DNA from: Bifidobacteriaceae bacterium
Lineage (GTDB): Bacteria > Actinomycetota > Actinomycetes > Actinomycetales > Bifidobacteriaceae
Assembly (NCBI GenBank): GCA_022650895.1
Contig: JALCQC010000007.1
Span: 1-64,000 of the forward strand
Length of the DNA stretch: 64,000 nucleotides
Direction: 5' to 3'
Below are positions 41,119-49,829 of the stretch, in pieces. A program made the position numbers and the translations under genes. The stretch's first letter is position 1. Every line of letters starts with the position of its first letter. Under the pieces are notes generated by a model that searched no databases, was not told where the DNA came from, and saw nothing but the letters and a program-made list of their open reading frames with translations.

Positions 41119-41190
41119 ACACCTCTCACCGCAACCTTTCGGGGCTCTTTCTTCTCTCTGCGCCACTCGCTCATAGCCACGGTGAATTGC

Positions 41191-41835
41191 TCAGGGAACC
41201 CATCGGAACGCCTGCAAAATGACGACAACTTTCTCTCGCCTGTCGCCCTCTTCCTGGGATTCCGCCTGGCGAGGTTTTGCTTGATGAGACTCCGCGCGGA
41301 CGGATTCCGTCTGTCGCCTGACCCAGCGAGCGACAACACTGTCGAGCTCCTGAGTCATTTCTTGGAGCTCTGTTGGCGTAAGCGAGAGAACTTGATCTTC
41401 GCTCATGGAGGCGTCAGCCCACGCAGGGTCCATGGTATGAAGGGCATCAAGGTAGCGTTCGTATGTTCTTTCGTATGTCACGGCGGCCATTCGGCGAAAT
41501 AGATCTGCAGCTTCGGCCTGAGCGGGCGAAGCAGGCTCGGTTGGCGAGATCGGTCGGGTCGCAGCATCCCTCGCTTTCCACCAGCTTTTTCTCTTATCAC
41601 CATCGACGACACCTGCCTTTTCAACAAGACCTGCCGCCTCCAGTTCCGAGAGGTGATAGCTCACAGAGCCGGGTGCGTCCCCCGTTCTCGCGCTGATGTC
41701 CCCCACCGTCTTAGCGCCTTCGATGCGAAGAAGACCGAGAATCCTCAGACGAGTGGGGCTCGACATGGCCCTTAAAGCACGATCGTCAGAGATCTCGGTC
41801 ACCTCTGGATGGTTTGTATCTTTGTGCGATTCCAT
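41191..41835 (-). CDS. ArsR-type HTH transcription regulator
   Basis: A 214-residue regulator. The N-terminal winged helix (residues 15-90) has AMSSPTRLRILGLLRIEGAK, VGDISARTGDAPGSVSYHLSE and LEAAGLVEKAG, typical of the ArsR family with the recognition helix around SVSYHLSEL. No metal-binding Cys motif is visible in the ArsR positions, so it likely does not sense metal there. The C-terminal half is a charged, partly coiled extension that ends with basic-acidic repeats. The ATG at 41835 has GGAG seven bases upstream. It lies just upstream of the exporter gene and probably regulates it and itself. Confidence 0.87.
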   Translation of the reverse strand: MESHKDTNHPEVTEISDDRALRAMSSPTRLRILGLLRIEGAKTVGDISARTGDAPGSVSYHLSELEAAGLVEKAGVVDGDKRKSWWKARDAATRPISPTEPASPAQAEAADLFRRMAAVTYERTYERYLDALHTMDPAWADASMSEDQVLSLTPTELQEMTQELDSVVARWVRRQTESVRAESHQAKPRQAESQEEGDRREKVVVILQAFRWVP

Positions 41836-41863
41836 GCGTCGGCTCCAATCACACGTCCAAAAT

Positions 41864-41888
41864 TTATACAATAAAATTATACAATAAA
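41864..41888. promoter_or_regulatory. Direct repeat of TTATACAATAAA, candidate promoter/operator
   Basis: The 12-base sequence TTATACAATAAA occurs at 41864-41875 and 41877-41888, one base apart. It lies about 30-50 bases upstream of the ArsR-type gene start, and the minus strand gives a TATAAT-like box. An autoregulatory site is likely. Confidence 0.45.
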
Positions 41889-42007
41889 TTTGTGTAATGA
41901 GATTACGAAATCTGCGGTTCCATTCTTTCGTAATGCCAACTCATGGGAAGATCCATGGTCCGACAGCCAAAGCCATGGGCCATGGATCTCTCCATACCTG
42001 CTGAAAC

Positions 42008-43531
42008 TCAGGCCACTCGCTGAATCAATGCAATGAACATCTGGTCCGTGTCATGCAGACTTGAGAACAGCTGAACGAAATCACCCTTCACGGGCAAAGG
42101 TAAATCAGGAGATACGCTTCGGAGTACCTCCGGTACGTTAAGAACGCGATATTCCGGACGGGATTCACCACCCTTCGCCGCATTCTTACTACCGTTCATA
42201 GCGCCTGAACCACTTGCCTCCTCACCGAGCACGCTCTCGACGATGGCATGCGTCTCTGCCAGCACGGGCGAGCAGGTCACGTAGGCCACCACTCCCCCGG
42301 GACACACTGTTTCCAACGCAGATCTCAGCAGTTCCTTCTGGATCTCGGCAAGCAAAGCAATGTCGTCTGGACTCTTGACCCAGCGGGCCTCGGGACGTCT
42401 GCGGAGGGCGCCGACGCCGCTGCAGGGCGCATCGACAAGCACCCGATCGAAAGAAGCGGGTTCGTGACTTCCCCACTCTCGGCCATCGAGTGTGGTCACC
42501 TTCTCAATGACGCCACTGGGAAGTCCCGCCACATTCTCGCGCACCAGCTGCGCCCGGTGAAGTGAGGGTTCATTGGCGACCAGTGTTGCCCCCGTCTGCG
42601 CGGCCAAAGCGCCCAGAAGTGCCGTTTTCCCTCCCGGTCCTGCGCACAGATCCAACCAACGATGGGTGGTGGCAGTGGGAGCCGGCGCCGCAGCAAGCGC
42701 CAACGCCGCCAACTGGCTACCTTCGTCTTCAACGCCCGCCTGCGCCGTAGCAACGGCCGGAAGCGCCCCCGGGTGAACGCCCTTCACCCGAACGGCGTAG
42801 GGAGACCACAATCCATCACGAACGTCGGCATCGGCGGGCAGCTGCGAGCGCAGATCTTCTTGGGAGATAAGTCCAGGACGTGCAACGAGCGTCACCTCCG
42901 CCGCTCGGTTATCGGCATCGAGAATATCCGACAGCGCGGAATCTGCCGATGCAGCCTGCTCCTCGTAACCGGCAGCATTCCATGATTTCTGAAATTCCGA
43001 CACGATCCATTCCGGATGCGAATAGCGCACCGCGAGGCGTTTGATCGGCTCGTCTTTGGGAATGCGGGAGACGACGATCGATTCCCATTCACGTCGATTC
43101 CTCTTGGCGACGGCTCGAATCACGGCGTTGACGAAGCCGGAGAGCCTGCCACGGCCCTTATCTCGGATGAGATCGACGCTGCTTGATACCGCCGCATAGT
43201 CGGGGACCTCCATGAACAACACCTCGAAGACGCCCAGCCGGAGAATTTCAAGTGCGATGGGATCGATTTTCTCGGGAACCCTCTTCGCGGCGGCGGCTAC
43301 GATGGCGTCGAGAAGGCCTCGCCAGCGTAGCGTTCCGTAGACGGCATCGGTGACGAAGGCGGCGTCCTGACCGGTGACTCCCTGCCTGGTAAGTTCCTTG
43401 GGAAGGATGAGATTGGCGAAGCTCGCGGTCTGCGAAACCCTCAACAGGGTGTCAACGGCGACACGACGGGGTATGTCCTTACGGCGTTTGCCGCTTTTGC
43501 CGGTGTCCTCTGAATTAGCCAAGATACGCAT
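42008..43531 (-). CDS. rsmB: 16S rRNA m5C methyltransferase RsmB (Fmu/Sun)
   Basis: A 507-residue enzyme that methylates cytosine in 16S rRNA using SAM. The N-terminal third is a NusB-like RNA-binding domain (residues 20-150), and the rest is the methyltransferase with DLCAGPGGKTALL (SAM site), RVLVDAPCSGVGALRRRPEARW (catalytic Cys of motif IV) and VAYVTCSPVLAETHAIVE (motif VI). An extra Ser/Gly/Asn-rich loop (about residues 435-460) is inserted after that. The ATG at 43531 overlaps the end of fmt by 17 bases, so the two are coupled. A GTG at 43552 is an alternative start. Confidence 0.92.
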   Translation of the reverse strand: MRILANSEDTGKSGKRRKDIPRRVAVDTLLRVSQTASFANLILPKELTRQGVTGQDAAFVTDAVYGTLRWRGLLDAIVAAAAKRVPEKIDPIALEILRLGVFEVLFMEVPDYAAVSSSVDLIRDKGRGRLSGFVNAVIRAVAKRNRREWESIVVSRIPKDEPIKRLAVRYSHPEWIVSEFQKSWNAAGYEEQAASADSALSDILDADNRAAEVTLVARPGLISQEDLRSQLPADADVRDGLWSPYAVRVKGVHPGALPAVATAQAGVEDEGSQLAALALAAAPAPTATTHRWLDLCAGPGGKTALLGALAAQTGATLVANEPSLHRAQLVRENVAGLPSGVIEKVTTLDGREWGSHEPASFDRVLVDAPCSGVGALRRRPEARWVKSPDDIALLAEIQKELLRSALETVCPGGVVAYVTCSPVLAETHAIVESVLGEEASGSGAMNGSKNAAKGGESRPEYRVLNVPEVLRSVSPDLPLPVKGDFVQLFSSLHDTDQMFIALIQRVA

Positions 43532-44579
43532 CCTCGTCCAGTCGGGCGCCACGGGCCCAGTCGGCTGCGGGCATGGGCTTCTTCCCTTGGGCGGTCACAT
43601 TGTTCAATTCGAGGAAGGTGTCGCCGCCGCACAGGACCCATACATGTTTCTTGCTGACGATGAGCGCTCCCGGGCGCAGCTCCGTCACGTCGATTCCCTG
43701 TAGCTCCAGCACAGAGTCAAGCGCCGCCGCATGCACGGATACAGGGGTGACAGCGTTGAGACGCATCTTCTGGGGTGCATGCTGTGCACTGTCGGTGCCG
43801 TGTGCGGCACTGATGTCGCGTACACTGTCGGCATCGTCCGCACCACTGTGTTCCGCCTCCGCATGCACCTCGCACCACGCCCCCGGATCGGGGTTACACG
43901 CGCGGATTCTGCGATCCAGGATCTCTGCGGGAAGCGAGAAATCTGCGCGCGCATCCAACGGCGTGATTTTCTTCGCGTAGGCGTGATCGGCATCGGCGAA
44001 ATCAGGCTGCGGGCGGAATTGCGCCGTTCCCGCACCCACCTTCTCAAGGGCTTTGACAAGCAGTTCCGGGCCTTCGTGAGCCAAGGACTCCAGGAGCTCA
44101 CCCGATGTGGGCCGTCCCTCAATGGGAACGCGACGCTGCAGCACGATGGGACCGGAGTCCATTCCTGCGGTGATTTTGAAAACGGTCAGGCCGGTGGTGT
44201 CGTCACCGTTCCAGATGGCGCGCTGCACCGGAGCCGCACCACGCCATGCCGGCAGCTCGGAGAAATGCAGGTTGTACCAACCCATGGGAACCGCGTCGAG
44301 AACCTTCTGGGTCAGGATACGCCCATATGCGACAACCGCCGCTGCCTCAACCCCCAGCTCCGCCACCTTCTCAAGAAAAGTGGGATCCTTCGGGCTCATT
44401 TCCAGAACGGGAATCCCCAGACGCTGTGCCGCCACTTTCACGGGGCTTGGTTCGGTCTTGCGTCCACGGCCACGAACGGCATCGGGACGCGTCAGCGCGG
44501 CCACGACGTCAAAATGCTCGGCCACTGCCTCCAAGCTCGGCACGGCGACCTGCGGAGTTCCTGCGAAAAGTATTCTCAT
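43515..44579 (-). CDS. fmt: Methionyl-tRNA formyltransferase
   Basis: A 354-residue enzyme that formylates initiator Met-tRNA, using 10-formyl-THF. It opens with MRILFAGTPQVAVPSLEAV; the active region is WYNLHFSELPAWRGAAPVQRAIW with the catalytic His in NLHFSELP (family NLHPSLLP), and TAGMDSGPIVLQRRVPI follows. The C-terminal domain carries a low-complexity Ala/Asp/Ser/His-rich insertion (about residues 238-270), so the protein is longer than the usual 310-320. The ATG at 44579 has AGGAGG six bases upstream and lies two bases into the gap after the HAD gene. Confidence 0.95.
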   Translation of the reverse strand: MRILFAGTPQVAVPSLEAVAEHFDVVAALTRPDAVRGRGRKTEPSPVKVAAQRLGIPVLEMSPKDPTFLEKVAELGVEAAAVVAYGRILTQKVLDAVPMGWYNLHFSELPAWRGAAPVQRAIWNGDDTTGLTVFKITAGMDSGPIVLQRRVPIEGRPTSGELLESLAHEGPELLVKALEKVGAGTAQFRPQPDFADADHAYAKKITPLDARADFSLPAEILDRRIRACNPDPGAWCEVHAEAEHSGADDADSVRDISAAHGTDSAQHAPQKMRLNAVTPVSVHAAALDSVLELQGIDVTELRPGALIVSKKHVWVLCGGDTFLELNNVTAQGKKPMPAADWARGARLDEDAYLG

Positions 44580-44580
44580 A

Positions 44581-45300
44581 TCATGCCTCCTGCACGGATG
44601 GAATATCCAACCCCAACGCGATGAGCTCCCGACGGACCTTCTGCGGAGTCGTCTGCACAACGCCAGCTATGCCGACGTTTCTAGCAGCGGCGACATTGCG
44701 TGGAGTGTCATCGATGAAGACGGACGTCCGCGCGCTGATGCCGAATTTCTTCAGTGCATAGTTGAAGATTTCCGGACTCGGCTTGACGAGGCCGACATAG
44801 CCGGAGATCACCTTGTCCTCCATCTCATGGAGAAGCGGGTAGGCGTCCCACACGGATCCGAAGGATTCCGGAGACCAATTCGACAGTCCCCACACATGGA
44901 TTCCGGCGTTTTTGAGGTCCTCAACCAGTTGGCGCGCACCCGGGACAACGCCGATAAGGGAATCCAGAAAGTGATCCAGATACCATGTGAGGATATCCGC
45001 CATCTGGTCACCGTGTTCGGCACGCATCCGAGGGATGATGTCCTTTGTTGGCACGCCCCGGTCAGTCTCGTGGTTGTAATCCCAGAAGCCGGAGGCCTCG
45101 TTGTCGAGGAAACGCGCAATGAGCTCGTCCGAATAACGTCCAACGAGGGCTGCGCGCGGATCCCATGTCACTAGAACGTTGCCGAAATCGAAGATGACGT
45201 TTTCGATGCTGCCCTTGCGATCAAGATCGGGTTGATAATCGGGATCCGGATCGTCGGGGTGAACCACGTGCGTTGGTGTGGCTGGGGTGAAATTCGTCAA
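44581..45300 (-). CDS. HAD-superfamily hydrolase
   Basis: A 239-residue HAD hydrolase, subfamily IA type. The nucleophile motif reads VIFDFGNVLVTWDPR, the conserved Ser/Thr region is VWGLSNWSPESFG, the lysine is in SGYVGLVKPSPEIF, and the metal motif is SVFIDDTPRNVAAAR. It likely dephosphorylates a small sugar or nucleotide phosphate; substrate unknown. The first 30 residues are an unstructured Pro/Asp-rich lead. The stop codon is one base from the fmt start region (TGA-T-ATG), placing it in one unit with fmt and rsmB. A partly palindromic TTAAG-containing sequence lies just upstream (45343-45365). Confidence 0.85.
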   Translation of the reverse strand: MTNFTPATPTHVVHPDDPDPDYQPDLDRKGSIENVIFDFGNVLVTWDPRAALVGRYSDELIARFLDNEASGFWDYNHETDRGVPTKDIIPRMRAEHGDQMADILTWYLDHFLDSLIGVVPGARQLVEDLKNAGIHVWGLSNWSPESFGSVWDAYPLLHEMEDKVISGYVGLVKPSPEIFNYALKKFGISARTSVFIDDTPRNVAAARNVGIAGVVQTTPQKVRRELIALGLDIPSVQEA

Positions 45301-45382
45301 CGGTCATCCTTTCGGAAGATATTGGATGTTTCCCTACTGCTGTTCTTAAGGTCCATCTTAAGGAACTGCCTTGTCTTTTCAG

Positions 45383-47683
45383 CTATCTCTCGCGTAGATC
45401 CTTTGGGTTGATCCAGAACCGCAGCTCCCCCGGTTCCCTGTGAATAGCGCGGTTCGCCACGGCGACGTGCAGCCGCCGCGCCAATTCCTCCCGCTGGGAA
45501 AGCGGCACGCGCACGATGGCACGGACACGATCGTTCGATCCCTCGAGTTGACGGTTGCGCACCGTCGGAGCGGGAGGAATCTCGATGGGGCCCATCAGCG
45601 ATGGTATGTCATCTTTCTCCCCGGCCGCAGTGGAAACCTCGAGGCTGGCGAAGTCACCCGTGAGAGCACCAATCTCCTCCACGACCTCCATCACCGCCGC
45701 ATACTTTCCCCACACACTGGCGGCACACACGGACGGAGGAAGTCCCGCCTCGCTGCGTTCCGCGTTCTCCTTGCGTGCAAGAAGCCGCGGATCCCAAGCG
45801 ACCAACGACTGTGCCAAGTCCGGATCGCATTGACCCACGAGCAGCACCTGCCCCCCTTCGGAAGCGGGCACCGCAAGGGAGGCGAGGTTCATCCACACAT
45901 TCAACGTGTCCGCTCGCGCATCAAGCGACTGTGAATACAGAGAGGTCCAGGCGTCCAGAATGGCAACGGCGCGATAATTGCCCTCCTCGACCCGAGGCTG
46001 GGCTCCCGGAGTCGCGATGACGATGCGCGGAGTATTGGGCACGGATTCCACCACGCCACGCGCCTGCGAGGGCGTGGAGACGACCAAGGGAAGATTGCGG
46101 AAAAGGCCACGGATCTCGGCAGCCGTTCCCTGGGCGCCGATTCGTACGGCGCGGAATCGGTCACAGCCGCAGTGGGGACACGTCCAACCGGCTGCGGGCT
46201 GTGCACACCAGGCGCACACCGGGAGAGCGCGTCCACGCGTTCGCAGCGGCCCGGAGCAGCGTCGACACCGTGCCTGACGGCGGCATTGCGAACAGGACAG
46301 CACTTCCGTGAAGCCATCGTAGGGAACCGCGACGAGGACCGGTCCCTCCTTTGCCGCCTTCATCAGCGCGGCTGAGACGGTGTGTGGAATGCGGGAACCT
46401 GCGGTCGTGTCTCCCAGAGACTGCAACTCCTGCAGGTTCATCCAGCGAATCCACGGACGCTCCTGATGCAGGACAGTGGGGTACGCATGTACCTCTATGA
46501 CCTTCGAGCCCTCTTGGTCCACTTCGTACTGCGACACCGGCGAACGGCCAAGCCCCATGGTGAGAAAGACACCGTGATGGAGACGAGAACGTTCGAGCAG
46601 TACGTCACGGACATTGGCATACGGCATGAAACCATCGGTGTTCTGGTAGGCGTTGTCGTCCAGCACCGCAAAAAGCGCGGCCCCATGTACCGGCGCATAC
46701 ATCACAGCCCGCGTTCCGATGGCACAACGCACGGCCCCGGAGCAGAGTGACACGTACGACCGGTAGCGCACATCCTGGGGATCCGACGAATCGACGACCA
46801 CGTAGTCGGCGGGGTCTCCCTGATTCCTCGCCTCTTTCATACCGTACTGTGCCAGAGCCTGCGCTAGTTCCCGCACCGCTCGGTGATGTGGCAGACACAC
46901 CACCACGGACTTGCCGCTGGACATCGCACTGGCCATCGCCCACGCCATATCCGCCGACCATTTAGCCCTGCCCGGCAAACAATCCCAGACGAGACGCTTC
47001 CATGAGGTCCCAGTCAACGCCGCCAGAGCCGTGTCGGCACCCGCATACTCCTCCTGCACGCGGCGCGTCTCGAAGTCCAGATAACGGTCCTGCTGATCCT
47101 GAGAGGCTTTCTCCCCCGGATCACTACGGGTTGAAATGCCGTTTGAAGATTCGTGGACTGCCACAGGGGAAGCAGAGAAAACGGGAGAAGTGAGGGACGT
47201 GCGCGCGGCAGCATCCGGCCTAGCCCCGCGTGAGATGCTGGTCCACCCGCGCTCGCGCTCGATGTGCGCGACGCGTGGAGGAACCGCCACACGGATGATG
47301 TTCGCACGCGTCCCACCAAAAAGCGCGGCGATACGGTCAAGGTCGCGCCGCATTTCGGCGTCGATGAGCACCAGTGGCGAGACGACGCGTTCGATGTATT
47401 TCAGAAGGTCGGGATCGGTTTCGGAACTTTCAGCGCGCTCCCAGACGAAGCCATCCAAGAGCTTATTACCGAAACGCACCCGCACCCGCACCCCAGGAAC
47501 GGCGTCCTCGGAGAACCTTTCCTCCACCAGATAGTCGAAAGTCCGTCCCAGATGGGCCGCCTGCACTCCCAGCACCACCTTTGCGATGGGAAATTTTTCG
47601 GCGGGAACCCGCAGCCTCGGCTTCTTCTTACGCTTTTTGGGAGCGAGACCGTCGAGGGCCGGCTGCATGTCATCGTAGTCCAT
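45383..47683 (-). CDS. priA: Primosomal protein N' (PriA), actinobacterial form without helicase motifs
   Basis: A 766-residue protein related to PriA, which restarts stalled replication forks. The N-terminal 3'-DNA-binding domain (residues 30-130, with RTFDYLV) and the central zinc-binding region are intact: paired cysteines in CSQCRRQARCRRC and, further on, CAWCAQP with CPHCGC. The helicase motifs are missing: in place of Walker A is LPGRAKWSADM and in place of DEAH is LDDNAYQ. This is the known actinobacterial form, for which helicase activity is considered unlikely. A low-complexity linker lies near residues 150-200. The start at 47683 follows a purine-rich AAGGGGGCGG. Confidence 0.9.
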   Translation of the reverse strand: MDYDDMQPALDGLAPKKRKKKPRLRVPAEKFPIAKVVLGVQAAHLGRTFDYLVEERFSEDAVPGVRVRVRFGNKLLDGFVWERAESSETDPDLLKYIERVVSPLVLIDAEMRRDLDRIAALFGGTRANIIRVAVPPRVAHIERERGWTSISRGARPDAAARTSLTSPVFSASPVAVHESSNGISTRSDPGEKASQDQQDRYLDFETRRVQEEYAGADTALAALTGTSWKRLVWDCLPGRAKWSADMAWAMASAMSSGKSVVVCLPHHRAVRELAQALAQYGMKEARNQGDPADYVVVDSSDPQDVRYRSYVSLCSGAVRCAIGTRAVMYAPVHGAALFAVLDDNAYQNTDGFMPYANVRDVLLERSRLHHGVFLTMGLGRSPVSQYEVDQEGSKVIEVHAYPTVLHQERPWIRWMNLQELQSLGDTTAGSRIPHTVSAALMKAAKEGPVLVAVPYDGFTEVLSCSQCRRQARCRRCSGPLRTRGRALPVCAWCAQPAAGWTCPHCGCDRFRAVRIGAQGTAAEIRGLFRNLPLVVSTPSQARGVVESVPNTPRIVIATPGAQPRVEEGNYRAVAILDAWTSLYSQSLDARADTLNVWMNLASLAVPASEGGQVLLVGQCDPDLAQSLVAWDPRLLARKENAERSEAGLPPSVCAASVWGKYAAVMEVVEEIGALTGDFASLEVSTAAGEKDDIPSLMGPIEIPPAPTVRNRQLEGSNDRVRAIVRVPLSQREELARRLHVAVANRAIHREPGELRFWINPKDLRER

Positions 47684-47801
47684 GCGTTCCGCCCCCTTCG
47701 CTTATGTGGCTTTGCCCTCCAAGCCGCCGTAACAGTTATTGTCTCAATTCATTATCCCAACAACCGAGGCCACCGAATGGAAGTTCCGAATTCGGATCCG
47801 G

Positions 47802-47850
47802 ATCCCGTTTATTCTGTTTCCTGCTCGTTTATTTGTTTCCCCTATTCGTT
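47802..47850. repeat. Short direct repeats around the metK stop
   Basis: On the minus strand, three copies of a GGAAACxAATA-type unit follow in series across the metK stop codon (GGAAACGAATAG, GGAAACAAATAAACG and GGAAACAGAATAAACG). Just beyond are two 12-base perfect palindromes, GGATCCGGATCC and TCCGAATTCGGA. Function unknown. Confidence 0.4.
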
Positions 47851-49077
47851 TCCGTTTTCTGCAGCAGCGACTGCACTCTTCAATGCTTCCGCGCGATCGG
47901 TGCGTTCCCAGGTGAAATCGGGGTCCGTCCGACCGAAGTGTCCGTAGGCCGCCGTCTTCGCGTAGATGGGACGTATCAGATCGAGAGCGTCGATGATCGC
48001 TGCCGGACGCAGATCGAAGGTCTCGCGCACCGCAGCCTCGATCTGGGCACGGGTGGCACCCTGCTCCGTGCCGAAAGTGTCGACCATGATAGCCACGGGC
48101 TCCGCGATGCCGATGGCATACGCAATCTGGACCTCGACGCGATGAGCGAGACCTGCCGCCACAATGTTCTTGGCCACCCAGCGAGCGGCGTAGGCAGCGG
48201 AACGATCCACCTTGGAGGGATCCTTGCCCGAGAAGGCACCGCCACCGTGGTGGGCGGCACCGCCGTAGGTGTCGACGATGATCTTGCGACCGGTGAGACC
48301 GGCGTCCGCGGCAGGGCCTCCCAACACGAAGGAGCCCGTAGGATTCACAAACAACCTGAAGTGGTCATGCTCAACTGCAGCACCGCAGACGGAATCCAAT
48401 ACCGGTGTGATGACGTGCTCAAGCAGCTGCGCCCGCAGGTATTCCTGCGCCACATCGGGATCATGCTGGGTGGAGACCACGATCGTGTTGATGCGCAGCG
48501 GGCGGCCGTCCTCGTCATACTCGACCGTCACCTGAGTCTTACCATCCGGGCGCAGATGCGGAACGATGGCTTTCTTGCGCACGTCGGCGAGTCTTTCCGA
48601 CAAACGGTGGGCGATGGTGATGGGCAGGGGCATGAGAACGTCCGTCTCATCGCAGGCATACCCAAACATGACGCCCTGGTCGCCGGCACCCTGCGATTCA
48701 TACAGGCTCTCCCGCTCCGCCGCGGTGAGGTGGTGTCCACGGCCGAGACGGTCCACACCCTGACTGATCTCCGTGCTCTGCTGACCGATGGCGACCAGCA
48801 CGCCGCACGAGTCGGCATCCAGACCGATGTCGGAACTGGTGTAACCGATGCCGCGAACCACGTCACGCACGATCTTCGGAATCTCCGTATAGCCTTCGGA
48901 CGTCACCTCTCCGAAGACAAAGAATTGACCTTTGGTGGCCGATGTCTCGACCGCCACACGAGAATGCGGATCCTTGATCAGCAAGTCATCGAGGATGGCA
49001 TCTGAAATCTGATCGCAAATCTTGTCGGGATGGCCCTCCGTCACTGATTCCGCTGTCATCAGGCGTGGCTCTGTCAT
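47842..49077 (-). CDS. metK: S-adenosylmethionine synthetase
   Basis: A 411-residue enzyme that makes SAM from methionine and ATP in the cytoplasm. [15 protein letters not shown] (ATP/metal) near the N-terminus, [16 protein letters not shown] and [19 protein letters not shown] (P-loop-like) are diagnostic. Length is close to the usual 385-405. The ATG is at 49077 with GGACC upstream. It lies between rpoZ and priA on the same strand; a terminator at 49177-49212 separates it from rpoZ. Confidence 0.97.
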   Translation of the reverse strand: MTEPRLMTAESVTEGHPDKICDQISDAILDDLLIKDPHSRVAVETSATKGQFFVFGEVTSEGYTEIPKIVRDVVRGIGYTSSDIGLDADSCGVLVAIGQQSTEISQGVDRLGRGHHLTAAERESLYESQGAGDQGVMFGYACDETDVLMPLPITIAHRLSERLADVRKKAIVPHLRPDGKTQVTVEYDEDGRPLRINTIVVSTQHDPDVAQEYLRAQLLEHVITPVLDSVCGAAVEHDHFRLFVNPTGSFVLGGPAADAGLTGRKIIVDTYGGAAHHGGGAFSGKDPSKVDRSAAYAARWVAKNIVAAGLAHRVEVQIAYAIGIAEPVAIMVDTFGTEQGATRAQIEAAVRETFDLRPAAIIDALDLIRPIYAKTAAYGHFGRTDPDFTWERTDRAEALKSAVAAAENGNE

Positions 49078-49176
49078 AACTGGTCCTTTTCCGTTTCGTC
49101 TCTGTGCTACTGCACTACTGTGTTTCTACTGCGGCGTCACGTCTTCGAGAACCCTGCGGAAGCTTTCGAATACGAA

Positions 49177-49212
49177 AATGTCTCCCCGTGAAACGAGCCA
49201 CGGAGAGACATT
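49177..49212 (-). terminator. Terminator after rpoZ
   Basis: A 14-base stem with one mismatch (49177-49190 with 49199-49212) has an 8-base loop and is followed by TTTT on the minus strand, just after the rpoZ stop. It separates rpoZ from metK. Confidence 0.8.
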
Positions 49213-49226
49213 GACAATAAAGACGC

Positions 49227-49511
49227 TCAGTTGCCCTCTGTGAGGTCGTCTTCTCCAAGCGTTTCCTCAAGCAGTCCCTCGTTGATTTCGCGTAATGCGA
49301 TTGACAAGGGCTTCTCTTGATTCCCATACTCAACCAGCGGACCGACGTTCTGCAACAGACCTTCGTTCAGCTGAGTGAAGTATGAATTGATCTGGCGCGC
49401 GCGCTTGGCGGCGAAAATCGCGAGCGCGTACTCGGAATCCGCGTGCTTCATCAGATCATCGATCGGAGGATTTGCGAGTCCTTGCGGTTCCGGTGATGTG
49501 CCCAGTGGCAT
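49227..49511 (-). CDS. rpoZ: RNA polymerase omega subunit
   Basis: A 94-residue omega subunit that helps RNA polymerase assembly. It shows [26 protein letters not shown], the conserved [25 protein letters not shown] motif in changed form, then a Leu-rich helix and an acidic C-terminus. The ATG at 49511 has GAGGAG eight bases upstream; the frame extends to 49565 without such a site. Transcribed in the same direction as metK, with a terminator between. Confidence 0.93.
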   Translation of the reverse strand: MPLGTSPEPQGLANPPIDDLMKHADSEYALAIFAAKRARQINSYFTQLNEGLLQNVGPLVEYGNQEKPLSIALREINEGLLEETLGEDDLTEGN

Positions 49512-49565
49512 ATGTTCACTCCTCAAAGCTTGTGGTATATGGCCAGTGTGGCCTTTTGCCTTCAA

Positions 49566-49829
49566 ACTACTGTATTTTAGCGCAAGGGCAGGAAGTTGTG
49601 AACGGCGTTTACGCTACACGCCGCACACAGTGCCCTCTTGCGGAAAACTCGCGCATGGACTCACTTCGGAGACCCGCACGAACCTTGTCGGAAACCCCTG
49701 CCTCAACCCATGCAGAAGCCCACACCGGAGACCCGTTCAGAAAACTCATTTTCCCATATGATGACCCTTTACTTCCAGATGGTGACCCTCGAAGTTTCGC
49801 ATGTCATTCCATGGTGTAGAAATAGCTGT
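49566..49829. other. Upstream region of ilvD and rpoZ (264 bases)
   Basis: Between the divergent rpoZ and ilvD genes. The region holds two copies of CGGAGACCCG (near 49669 and 49726). I see no tRNA, riboswitch or clear attenuator. Promoters for both genes must lie here. Confidence 0.4.

Noticed and set aside
41949-41989. AGATCCATGG/CCATGGATCT inverted repeat after rsmB
   Set aside because: A 10-base stem with a long loop and no T-run; could be a weak terminator, but not convincing enough to list as a feature.
49078-49176. SAM riboswitch upstream of metK
   Set aside because: The leader is short (under 100 bases to the rpoZ terminator) and shows no SAM-riboswitch core.
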